Assembly (NCBI GenBank): GCA_964035575.1
Contig: OZ037903.1
Span: forward strand, 25,001 to 89,000
Direction: 5' to 3'
DNA from: Rhynchopus sp. YZ270_cl-10
Lineage: Eukaryota; Euglenozoa; Diplonemea; Diplonemida; Diplonemidae
DNA: 64,000 nucleotides
This document shows, in pieces, positions 17,782 to 27,017 of this stretch (its first letter is position 1; each line of letters opens with the position of its first letter). The notes under the pieces are model-generated. The model was given only the letters and a program-made list of their open reading frames with translations. It was not told the DNA's origin and made no database searches. The position numbers and the translations under genes are program-made.

Positions 17782-19075
17782 CTTGGATGGTGTACGCGGT
17801 TGTATTACGGTTCAATGAAACCCCGTGGATAGGTTGTGCTCTCTGTGTGTCTGTGGATGGGGTTGGGGTTGAGGAAAGCTACCCGCAGGAAGACCCGAAA
17901 GGTGAATAAAAGTGAGGGGGAAAGTTTGCTGTTTTGTTGCCTTTTACCCTTCAAACCAATTACTTGAAATATGCCCATTATGGATCTAGCTGCCCCTCCC
18001 CCCCCACACAATGGTGGCTTCACTGCTTCACTGCATTGATGCATCAGAAAACACCACGGCCATTATTTCCCCCCACAAAAAAAATATGTTTTTTTAACCA
18101 AGCGAGAAAGAAAGTGAACTCAGGAGGGAAGACGTTGCTTTTGCAATGAGAGGAGGGGGAGGACACGACCACGGTCCCATGTCTTGCCCCCTCCTCACAA
18201 CCCAGATAGATTTCCTCACCGCTGAACGCTGCCTCTTTTCCCTCTTTGCTGGTTGCGGTCGTGTAGCTTAAAAAGGTTTGGCGAAGATGTGTCTACACTT
18301 CTCTGCGTGATCACCTCAAAATAAAAGAAAGGTTACAACAGTCATACCCACTTAAGCAGCAAGCATAAAAGGTAACAAAGTTGAAAGGACGAATATGCCA
18401 CAGGCACATACAACGCCTTTAAATAAAACAGTAGAAGTTGTTAGTACAGATAGACCCCAAGTGGGCAGGCAAAAGTGCCTGCTACCCAAAAAGCAAAAAA
18501 AAAGGGGGGGTGTCAAATGAAAAGGTAAAGGACACATCTTCACACAAACCTGGTTTTCTCTTCTCGAAGTTAAAAAGAAACACAAAAAATGTCAAAAGAA
18601 AACGGAACGGACCAAAAAAATCTGAGTGAAAAAAAAAAAAAAAATGTTCCTATGAAGGAACGAACAAAATTTTTGACAGACAACAAAAAATGTGGCTGAC
18701 ATCTATCCCAAAACCCCCCCACCCCTGTGATAGCAAATACGTGACTACCCCCCGACGATACGCGTATTATACGTATTTGCCATCCCAAGACCCCACCCCC
18801 CCTCAGCTACCATCCACCTCCCATTCAGAACAAACTGCAAGAGTTTTATTCATTGAAAAGAAAAGAGATGTGTCAAAAAAAAATGGGTGATTTGTGCGTT
18901 TTTCTCCAACAACGCTTTTGAGGTGTCAGCGGGCGTAACGTAAGAGTGGAAGACAGTTCAAAAAAAGAGAAAAGCTTTGGTAAGATGATCCTCACCGAAC
19001 ATGCAAGTAGTCAGTTCTACTTTGCATGACCGAAAAAGAAAAGGAAAAAAAAAGAAAAAAAGAAAAGAAGAAACC

Positions 19076-19115
19076 TTAAAAGACGAATGTGCCTCTCCCG
19101 TGCACAACCCCTTTA
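19076..19115 (+). repeat. Stem-loop unit, family 1b (ATGTG...CACA type)
   Basis: AGACGAATGTGCCTCTCCCG then TGCACAACCCCTTTA: the AATGTGC/GCAC part pairs around a CCTCTCCCG loop. It has the same orientation as all other units. Confidence 0.5.
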
Positions 19116-19242
19116 AAGTGTTAGAAAGCTTTCCCCCCTCTCCGCTACCCCACAGCCACCCCTACCCCTTTTCCTCGCCTTCGATTTAACGTACGGAACA
19201 AACTACCCATTAGCCCCTCCTTCCCTTTCCCCTTGGCTGTAG

Positions 19243-19340
19243 TGTGATTGCTCATCATAATACAATAATACAATAATACACATAATACAGCTGGTTGTGA
19301 TATGAATCATGCATTATGATGGGGTAATTATCACAATACC
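19243..19340. repeat. Small MITE related to the 43.06 kb element
   Basis: Ends GTGATTGCTCATCATAATAC and TTATGATGGGGTAATTATCAC are imperfect inverted repeats. The right end matches the right end of the element at 43057-43256 (ATGATGGGGGTAATTA, then ACACAATAC). Confidence 0.55.
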
Positions 19341-19433
19341 TTACATTCCCATTTTTTTTTCCTCAACAAATTCTACCGAATCAAATCCCAAAGGCTAGCC
19401 GGATCTTTTTAAAAACCTCGTAGAATTTTTCCT

Positions 19434-20462
19434 TTACTTTAGATAGTTCATTTCTTTGAGTATTCGGGTGAATTCTGATGTCGCGTCTTCGTAGCCTTCG
19501 ACGAGAGACATGCGTTTGAGGTACGCAGTGAGTGAAGGATAGGTCGCTGTGGGGAGGAGGTTGATGAGGTGGAGCTGCAGGATCTCTGGTGCAAAGAGGA
19601 AGTCGCAGATCGAGAGACTGCGGCCGACAATGTGGGTCTGCGTGCTGAGGATGCGCTCCCAGAGCGCCAGCTGCGGCTGCACCCTCGCAAGCGCAGCTTT
19701 CCTCTCTCTTGCCCGCACCGCTTCCCTGCAGAACAAAATCCGACTAAAACACTCTGTCGTAAAACAACGTACATAGGTATGATGTCTCCCCACATATTCG
19801 TTGACCCTAGCCCGATGTTCGCATGCATTCTGCCATTCATTGCGCGCTGCAAACTCCATCTTCGCATCAAAACATACTGCCCCTTCTTCCTCTCGATCCA
19901 ACCCAGAGAGATACACCAAAATCGCAGAGCTTTGGCTAATAACGGTCTCCCCATCGTGCAATGTGGGCACCTCCCCTGTTGCATTCAACAACCGAAACTT
20001 CTCGCTTTTTTGCTCCCCTGCAAGCAAATCCACCTCAAGCAGACAACAGTCAATCTTATTATGCCGAAGAAACCATACTGCCGACATGCTCGCCTGCGAC
20101 ATAGGGTGCGTATAAAGAATCATGCGACCTGGAACCAAATTCTTTGGACTGCCTACTGTAGGGGAGGCTATGGTTGTCACTGCGATTTCACTTTCCTCAC
20201 GTTCACAATAATGCCGTCCACAGTTCAAAAACGAATTATTACCCCGCTGTTGCTCCACCGTTGGCGACGCAATTGTAGGATGCACCAGATACTTTCTATT
20301 CCGCCCACCATGTGTCGACCCTAACTGACTCCCCGGGGAAACCTCCCCATCCTCCTTGGAGGGCGGCCTTCGAGAAGATGCATCAGGTGGGTCAAGCTTA
20401 GGCTGGGGCCTGCTATGCCCACTTTGCGGGTGTTTCGCCTCCTTGCTATCTGCGCAACCCAT
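19434..20462 (-). CDS. Theta-like glutathione S-transferase with acylated N-terminal extension, 342 aa
   Basis: A single exon. I start it at MGCADSKEAK because the sequence upstream is a leader-like pyrimidine tract and MGCxxSK is a textbook N-myristoylation plus palmitoylation signal. In kinetoplastids such motifs send proteins to the flagellar or plasma membrane. Residues 2-113 are a Ser/Pro/Arg-rich linker carrying TIASPTV twice. The GST domain starts near 114 (MILYTHPMSQASMSAVWFLR), with NATGEVPTLHDGETVISQSS and AILVYLSGLD forming the glutathione site. The C-terminal half RVNEYVGRHHTYVR...ARVQPQLALWERIL...VGRSLSICDFLFAPEIL follows the theta-class pattern. No intron is needed: an AG-ended stretch inside would break the frame if removed. 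Role: glutathione conjugation at a membrane, inferred. Confidence 0.85.
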   Translation of the reverse strand: MGCADSKEAKHPQSGHSRPQPKLDPPDASSRRPPSKEDGEVSPGSQLGSTHGGRNRKYLVHPTIASPTVEQQRGNNSFLNCGRHYCEREESEIAVTTIASPTVGSPKNLVPGRMILYTHPMSQASMSAVWFLRHNKIDCCLLEVDLLAGEQKSEKFRLLNATGEVPTLHDGETVISQSSAILVYLSGLDREEEGAVCFDAKMEFAARNEWQNACEHRARVNEYVGRHHTYVRCFTTECFSRILFCREAVRARERKAALARVQPQLALWERILSTQTHIVGRSLSICDFLFAPEILQLHLINLLPTATYPSLTAYLKRMSLVEGYEDATSEFTRILKEMNYLK

Positions 20463-21712
20463 TAGAGAGAATTTTGGAGAAGAAGAAGGAGAGAATGGGA
20501 GAGAGAGGGGGGCCAAGAAACCCCCCCAAAATGATTAAGATAAAATCTTTAAAGAAAGATGGTGTCTTTCTCAGGGGGAAAAAAAGGGGGGAGGGAGAAA
20601 AGGGAGGGAGAAAAAGGGGTTTTGGTAAAATAGATGAAAGAAAAAAAGCCTCGTGAGCTTAGGGGGTTGGTGGGGCAGAAGGGTGTGGTTGTGTGGTTTG
20701 GTCTGTTTTGAGGTGGGTGGTAGGTGGGGGAGGTGTAGGGAAGAAAAGACGTGGAGAGAGGAGAAACAGGGAGGAGGGAACTGTCTTTTTTTTGGGCATT
20801 ATTCGATCGTTTTTTTTTTTTTTTTTGGGGGGGGGGACTTTTTTTGTTGGCTATTTTTTTTCTCCCCTTCTTGAAAACTTTCTTTGCCATTCCTTTCAGG
20901 GAACGGAGCAATGTACGGTCCTAGAAGCTCCAAGAAAACTGGATTTTCTTTTGGGACTGTACAAAACGCGACAATTCTGTAGCTTTTTTTTTTCCACAGT
21001 TTTGTGTTTGCACAAAAAAAAGTTGTCCAAAAAAAAGGGGGAGCTGGGGAACCTTGAAAACAAGGCACCACAAAAAAAACAAAAACAAAAAAAGGGTTCA
21101 CTGGGATATCCTCATAGAGATAGAGAAAACATAATGAAGAAAAAAGGATGCCAGTAAAAAGAAAAAGAATAAATACCCATTGGTGGAGATGAAAATGGTC
21201 TCTCGCATGACGTGTACGTGACAGTACACATCTCTAATAAGAATGGAGGCTGTGAAGGTCCTTAAGAAAAAGTCTCTCAATTCGTCATCGGCTGTAAGAC
21301 AAATCCACAAGACCGACCCATTTAGAGTCGCCCTAAACAGCTTGCGACTTGATCTTAAGAAGAGTTGCTTCTTCGGAACACAAAAACAGAAACGAAAAAA
21401 AAACGGTTCGTTTTCCCTTTCATTTCATCACCCAAAGAAACACTACTTCTCCTCTTTGTTGTGGACAAACCCACAAACAAAAAGAACTCCTTTTTTGTTT
21501 ATTTTCCAAACGGGGGGAAAGGGGTGTGGGTATAGATGAGCGCACACGAGGTGACGAAAGCTGACGAGAAAGAAAAAAAAAACTTTTTCCCTCAATATTT
21601 TGTTTGACAATTTGTTCAAAAACCCACAAAAAAAGACAAAAACAACAATAACAAAAAAATAGTCAGAGAAAAGAGTTTTGACAGATATTCAAAACCCGTA
21701 GATGCGCGCAAA

Positions 21713-21863
21713 TTGGGTGGATATCCTGCTACTCCCACCTGATTTTTACCCCGCGTAAAGGCGCGCATAGTACCGTATAGGACCGTCTAGGCATATACGG
21801 ACCGTCCGTACACGCCTTTACGCGCCTATACACGGAGTAAAAATCAGGTGGCACTCCACCCAA
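21713..21863. mobile_element. Inverted-repeat element, TTGGGTGG ends
   Basis: The outer ends TTGGGTGG/CCACCCAA and the inner block CCACCTGATTTTTAC, followed by YCCGYGTA and GGCGCG-type sequence, pair across 151 bp. GTACCGTATAGGACCGTC forms the centre. A MITE-like, non-coding element with no clear target duplication. Confidence 0.65.
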
Positions 21864-21890
21864 AAGAAAACGAAAAAAAAAGGGGGTTTT

Positions 21891-21932
21891 GGTAAAGATG
21901 AACCTAAGCCTCTTGAGACGTTAAGTCACCCT
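21891..21932 (+). repeat. Stem-loop unit, family 1
   Basis: GGTAAAGATGAACCTAAGCC then TCTTGAGACGTTAAGTCACC; CTAAG-type stem, same orientation as other copies. Confidence 0.6.
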
Positions 21933-22198
21933 TCAAAAAATAAAAATAAAATAACAGTCTAAGGAAAGCCCTTTGTCTCGTACAAGAGTAAGGGAGGTTA
22001 TGAAGTCGATGTGACTCCTGTATATCTAAGGAGAGAAAGTGACACTAGTGGATGGGAGGGAGGGGAAAGGGAAAGGGAAAGGGGAGAAGAGGGCGGACTT
22101 GAATTTTGTGGAAACATTTTTTGACAAAAAAACTCCAAAAAAAATGTCGAGACACAAAAGATGGGGTTTTTTTTTGTCAAAAATAAGGGAGTTTTTTT

Positions 22199-22233
22199 GG
22201 TAAGACGATAAGCCTCAATACGCTTAGTTACCC
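22199..22233 (+). repeat. Stem-loop unit, family 1
   Basis: GGTAAGACGATAAGCCTCAA then TACGCTTAGTTACC; GGTAA/TTACC and TAAGC/GCTTA pair. Confidence 0.6.
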
Positions 22234-22485
22234 AAAATAATATAATAAAACCATGACTCGATAGGTGTCGTGCACACCATTTGATAGGCCGTATCTTAGT
22301 GTTCCCCCTTGGGGGTGTGTGTGTGTCAATGCGTCTACACACCTTCATCCCTGAAGAGTACATGGTATTTTCCTTTATTGCCTTTTTGCTTCAAAAAAGC
22401 AAACAAAAAAGGGGGATATGTGGGTGGAATAAAAAGCAAGTCAAAACCAACCGAGAGGGGGTGACAAAGAGAGGTGAAATCTAAG

Positions 22486-22515
22486 GGGGGGAGGGAGGGA
22501 GGGAGGGATGGGGTG
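22486..22515 (+). other. G-quadruplex-prone G-rich stretch
   Basis: More than four consecutive GGG runs spaced by single A (GGGAGGGAGGGAGGGATGGGG pattern). Confidence 0.6.
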
Positions 22516-22527
22516 AAAAAGGGACCG

Positions 22528-22684
22528 GATAACGGTGGGGTACAGCCTCTGAGCTAGACTAAAAAGGCTGGAGGCTCAACCGGGTGTGGGGCACCCCCCC
22601 CTCCGAAAAGCGGGGGGGTCGTCACACCCTCTAGTTTGAGTCTCTCAGTATGACTCCAGCTCAGGCTGGACCCCATCGTGTATC
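22528..22684. mobile_element. Fold-back element with G7/C8 centre
   Basis: GATAACGGTGGGGTACAGCC on the left pairs with GGCTGGACCCCATCGTGTATC on the right (imperfect). An inner stem GGGTGTG/CACACCC and CCCCCCC/GGGGGGG surround CTCCGAAAAGC. 157 bp, non-coding. Confidence 0.65.
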
Positions 22685-23156
22685 ATTTTGTTTGTTCGTT
22701 TGTTTTGCTTTTTTTCTCCAAGCCGATTTCGGTCTATCCGAATAGAATCGGCTCTGATGAAGAAAAAAAAAGGGGGGTTTTCGAGCTTTATATAATAGAA
22801 GAAGGAAACCCACAAAAAGAAGAGAGAGTGGCAGAAAGAACAAGACACGGATGCTGCCAGATCTGGCCAGATTTGGGGGCCAATTTCCCAGATCTGGCTC
22901 GTTTTCCAGATGTGGAGATCTTGTTTCCAGATCTGGCCAGATCTGGCCAGATCTGGGAATCTGGGAAATTTTTTTTTTCAAAAAAAAAAAAAACCCCCCA
23001 GATCTGGCCAGATCTGGCCAGATCTGGAAATCTGGCCATTTTTTTTTTTTTCTCAGATTTCTGGCTATTGTCTCCCAGGGAAAGGGACTCTCGAATTTTT
23101 TTTTTCGCCCTAAAAAGGGCTAATTTCGACGATTTGAGGCCGTTAAAAGCAAAATT

Positions 23157-23830
23157 TGACACTTTTGAGCATCTGTGGGGGCCTAAAACGTGGTTTCGCG
23201 CACCCGAAATTTCGTGGTTTTTACCAAAGACAAGTCGATTTTTGAAAAATCTCGAAAAAAAAAATTTTTTTCCCGGGAAAATTTTGACCCCTGAGTAGGG
23301 TTTTTGTGCACCAAAAAGTGCAAAAAAACGCAAGAGTCGGGTGTTTTGACGATCTGGGGTACCGCCATATGCACTACAGGCCCACAATTTCGACTTTTTC
23401 TTAGCAATTTCCTTCATAATTTTTTTTTTTCGATTTTTGGCAAAGGCAAATCTCAGGCAAAAAAAATTCACCCCTGATAGTGGGTCCTTGGGTGTCCAAA
23501 GATGCCAAAAACACAAAAATTTTGATGTTTTGACCATCTGTGGGCGCCTAAAACGCACTTCTCTGCCCAAAAAATGAATATCGATTTTTCCTTAGCGTTT
23601 TTATAGCCGTGCTTTTTGGGTACTTTTTCGCAAAGGGAAAAAAAAAATATCAACCAAAATAGTGGGTCCTTGGGTGACCAAAAATGCAAAAAAACGCATT
23701 TTTTTGGTGTTTTGACCCTTCAGAACCACCCAAAACGCACTTTTGTGTACCAAAACACGCATATTTCACATTTCCTTAGCAATGCCTTCACAAGTGCAAG
23801 GTGATTTTTGACCAAACTAATTTTGTGCAC
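23157..23830 (+). repeat. Degenerate tandem repeat, period about 183 bp
   Basis: TTTTGACSATCTGKGG-type blocks recur at about 23163, 23344, 23527 and 23711. Each is followed by CCTAAAACGCAC-, TTCCTTAGCAA- and GTGGGTCCTTGGGTG-like blocks. A related stretch lies near 50690-51000. Function unknown. Confidence 0.65.
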
Positions 23831-24304
23831 TTTTTTTGTGGTCACGTAACGCTAAAATCCTCTCCGTGATGCGAGAATTACATGTGCGAATGCGATAATG
23901 ATTCTCGCATGCGAACGCCCAAAACCACGAAGGAGGACGCAAGCAAGGCTTCAGTGCACTTAGGTACAGGATGCGTCGTTTTCAGTTACAAAAAAGGGTA
24001 CTGTGAAGCCGTTGAGGCACACACACACACACAGACCCGTTGCAAAATGCATCTGGGACCCACGCTAGACCCCCCAAAAGCTGTAAAACCATATATTTCC
24101 ATCTCGCGACCCCAGCGGATGTGGACTGAGGTGTTTTTTTTGGGTGTTTAGAAAGGTTTTTGTCCGATTGGAGAATTTTTTCGGTAAGTGTTGCATTTTG
24201 TCCCCACTGAGTGTGCACTCAGAAAACACTCATCAATAAAACGACCTTTCTGTTCGGTAAAAAATAGTTATTTTCTATCGTAGTAGTGGGTTTGTCGTGC
24301 AGTG

Positions 24305-24641
24305 ATGTTCTTTGTACCTGGAGAGTGGGCCGAGTGCAAGGTATGTTTTTAACCCCCCGGTTTTCTCCCTTTTCGACATGTCCGCTATTTTTTAGCTATT
24401 TTTTTTTTTGTCAACAAAAATGTCACTTTTACGTTTAAGGGGTACGGGGCGGCTTCTTGTTTGTTTGTTTGTTTTTTTTGTTGTAGTCTCTACTTTTACA
24501 TTCAATTTCTCTTAACAGGTACCCGAACCGACGACCCTTCATCGTGACAGCGAAGCAGTGCCGATGGAAGAGCTGGTGCAATTATTTGAAAACCAGGTGG
24601 CGATCGTAAAAGTCGGGTTTATATACCAACTTTTCCATTAA
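24305..24641 (+). CDS. Possible short spliced ORF inside the 3 kb element, 52 aa
   Basis: ATGTTCTTTGTACCTGGAGA opens a frame to 24340, followed by GTATGT. After a T-rich 178-nt stretch ending CTCTTAACAG (24341-24518) the same frame continues to a TAA at 24639-24641. The product would be MFFVPGEWAECK joined to VPEPTTLHRDSEAVPMEELV and a Val/Phe-rich tail. The splice-like signals match the host pattern, though the intron would be longer than any in the array genes. It is on the opposite strand to the host genes and I know no homologue. It may be a captured exon pair, a small element gene, or chance. Confidence 0.25.
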
Positions 24642-25895
24642 CCCACCCCATAGACCACCCTAATTATTATGAAACTCTTAGTCAGTCACTGCTATAGCCA
24701 TTTAATCCAGGGAGCATAGCTAGTGCAAGAAATTCGACTTCGGGATCCGGAAAGTCTGTCCTCTGCTTGCGGAGGACTAGGCACAAGAAAATATTGCGTT
24801 CCCCCAGAAAACCAATTTTTGTCAGAGTAATTTTTGCCCAGGGCATGCTCTTGAAGCATGGCGGCTTGGTGTGAGAAGGGGCAGTGTATTGTTTTGTTCT
24901 AGATTTCAACGGTTGTTAGAACGAGTCAAGTGGATGCTTATCTAAACACTGACTTTAGTACAGACCCGAGAGATCACACATGACTTTGAGGAAAGAACAA
25001 AGCAATGCATCTGTACCCGCACGCCAGGTTGTAGTTACTTCAGAATTTTCTTAAGTTTGCATGAACGAGGAGGGGCGAATCATTCTTCGGGAACCATTAG
25101 CTGTATACCATGGAATGATTTTCTCAAAAACACCACGTGGGGGCTGAATTCAATCCCTTAAGAATTGCGAATTCAGCCTTTGTAGAAGGTACGTCTTACT
25201 TGTACTTGTACTTGTATGCCGTGTCCACCCTTCTCGACCTTACCGGTTCACATGTACGAATAATATTAGGCAGTGGTAACACCCTTCTCAATTGTGCAAA
25301 CTTAAGAATTTTCTGCTGTAACTTACCAAAATCGATTTTCTTTCACCCCAAACACCCGCAACACCCCACCTGCTACTTCGGTAGCCTGTGTTGTTGGGAG
25401 TTGGTTCTCATGTTGATCCCCAGTGTTTTGCACTGCTTCTTCTGAGCCCAACGCTGTTTGGCCTGTCGACGTAATAAATACGAAGACAGGGCGGCGGTGC
25501 CAACAATTTTCCAATGATGTAACGTTTATCTGATTGATTTATCGTTTGATATACCTTGTGTGTCCTACTTCGTAACTTGCACACACGAGCAACGTATATT
25601 GAACGGTACTTCAAGCGATACTTCGTTATGTCATTGGGGGTACCTGGAAAAAAAAATTTTCCCAGACGTCCCAGATCTCCCAGATGTGGCCAGATCTGGC
25701 CAGATCTGGCCAGATCTGGGACGTCTGGGAAAATTTTTTTTTTCAAAAAAAAAAAAAAAATTTCCAGATCTGGCCAGATCTGGGAGGCCCAGATCTGGAG
25801 ATCTGGCCAGATCTGGCAGCATCCGTGACAAGAACTATCAATTTTGTTTTTTTTTTTTTGAAAAAAAATTTAAAAAATTGGCGTGATCCACAGCC

Positions 25896-25979
25896 CTACT
25901 TGGGTAGTACTTGGGTAGTACTTGGGTAGTACTTGGGTAGTACTTGGGTAGTACTTGGGTAGTACCTGGGTAGTACTAT
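25896..25979 (+). repeat. 11-bp minisatellite TTGGGTAGTAC, array A
   Basis: About seven units of TACTTGGGTAG ending in the variant TACCTGGGTAGTACTA. It has the same unit, orientation and terminal variant as the array at 28073, and is preceded by a similar AAATTTAAAA sequence. Confidence 0.9.
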
Positions 25980-26297
25980 AGCAGGGGGGGGGTGTGTGCC
26001 CTTATATTTTCCCGTGTTTTTTCTCCCAGCGTGGGGGAGTGGGGGCGGTAGGTAATTGGCTGCACTGACATCCGTCAGGCAACCAAATCGTGTTTTAGAG
26101 TGAAATGAGGTCATTCGTGTCGACCAAATGACCAAAAAAGAAGGTGAAAGGGAAGGGAGATAGGGAGAAATACCCCCCTTCTTTATTACCGTACTAGTAA
26201 AAATGTTGGAACGCTCAAAAAAACCCCATCCCTTTTTTTCCTCAAACCCCAAAAAACCCGTAAAACCCAGACGTATTGCATAATCGTACAAAAAGTA

Positions 26298-27017
26298 TTA
26301 GTCACGTTTTCTTTTCATTCCTCCCACACGCACTGGTTCCTCTCTCTGATCTTCACCTTCTTCTTCTTCATCGTCTTCGTCTGCTTCGGATTCCTCCAAA
26401 TCCTCCTCCTGTTCAACTCCATCTCCAATTTTCGGCTGCGTGAGCACCACTATTTCTGGTTGGGTGGGATGGGCTTCGTCATCCCACTTTGCCAGCCTCC
26501 GTAACGTTGGCCGGTTCGGTATGTCCCGACTTTCTGACTGGGCTTTCAGCATCTCCTCGTATCCTCCCCACTCCGCGTACATCTCGTCGTCAGCTTCTCC
26601 AGTATCCCATTTTTCAAGAAGGGTGAAGAGTGCTGATTTCTTCGACCCCTGATGTCCAGTGTAACCACGACGGAAGCATTGTTGAACCAAATTTGGATGG
26701 GTCCAATTTTCCTCAGCATCGAACCGAAGGGGAATACTGGCAATTGCGGTTTTGCGATGATCCTTCTTCTTTTCTGCGAGGTCCCTTTTTGCTTGATTTT
26801 GTTTGTGAAGCAAAAACTTTTCCATCCCCAGCCTCTGCTTCCGCTGCTGGATGGTCTCGTACCACTGAGAGAGCACCCCTTCTGCCACAGCGAGAGCAGC
26901 TTCTTCGGGCCACTCGAACCTATTTGGCACATGCAGCGGCCCACGCTGACCCACTTTAGCCCGCAAGGCGAAGTTGCCGATGTTCGTACTCCCTTGCGCC
27001 TGGACCGTCCTCTTCAT
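26298..27017 (-). CDS. Unknown basic protein with acidic tail, 239 aa
   Basis: Starts MKRTVQAQGSTNIGNFALRA and runs 240 codons in one exon. Charged and helical around EGVLSQWYETIQQRKQRLGM and KRDLAEKKKDHRK. A central part has HPNLVQQCFRRGYTGHQGSK. A strongly acidic run EEDLEESEADEDDEEEEGED comes before a basic end GGMKRKRD, suggesting a nuclear protein. Its ATG overlaps the stop of the upstream gene as ATGA (27014-27017), very unusual in a eukaryote. A C10 run lies 24 nt upstream; a one-base error there would fuse the two frames into one protein. I do not recognise either half. Confidence 0.65.
   Translation of the reverse strand: MKRTVQAQGSTNIGNFALRAKVGQRGPLHVPNRFEWPEEAALAVAEGVLSQWYETIQQRKQRLGMEKFLLHKQNQAKRDLAEKKKDHRKTAIASIPLRFDAEENWTHPNLVQQCFRRGYTGHQGSKKSALFTLLEKWDTGEADDEMYAEWGGYEEMLKAQSESRDIPNRPTLRRLAKWDDEAHPTQPEIVVLTQPKIGDGVEQEEDLEESEADEDDEEEEGEDQREEPVRVGGMKRKRD

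Larger units (their letters stand above)
17782..19433. other. Spacer between the two GST genes
   Basis: No gene supported. A/G-rich on the plus strand with many homopolymers. It contains a weak stem-loop unit near 18390, a clearer one at 19076-19115 and a small MITE at 19243-19340. Confidence 0.6.
20463..22845. other. Gene-free spacer with inverted-repeat elements
   Basis: No supported gene. It has long A, T and G runs, a family-1 unit at 21891-21932 and another at 22199-22233. It also has a 151-bp inverted-repeat element at 21713-21863, a G-rich quadruplex-prone stretch near 22486-22515 and a fold-back at 22528-22684. The last two are immediately left of the 3 kb element. Confidence 0.6.
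22846..25827. mobile_element. 2.98 kb transposon-like element with CCAGATCTGG palindrome-array ends and 6-bp TSD
   Basis: The left end CACGGATGCTGCCAGATCTG is the exact reverse complement of the right end, and both continue into arrays of CCAGATCTGG (left 22857-23035, right 25660-25817). The 6-bp sequence ACAAGA flanks both ends (22840-22845 and 25828-25833), a clean target duplication. The interior contains degenerate repeats of about 183 bp (23157-23830), a short candidate spliced plus-strand ORF (24305-24641) and a segment of about 70 bp shared with the element at 59194. No recognisable transposase was seen, so it is likely non-autonomous. The ends resemble those of 12451-12663 and 48291-48719. 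I cannot assign a known superfamily. Confidence 0.85.

Noticed and set aside
19741-19810. Possible intron in the second GST (GTACGT...TCTGCAG)
   Set aside because: The stretch is 47 nt and its removal breaks the frame, while the unspliced frame follows the theta-class pattern through it.
20549-21157. Frames of 120 and 154 codons in the 20.5-21.2 kb spacer
   Set aside because: Low-complexity Lys/Pro/Phe/Gly strings from poly-A, poly-T and poly-G tracts.
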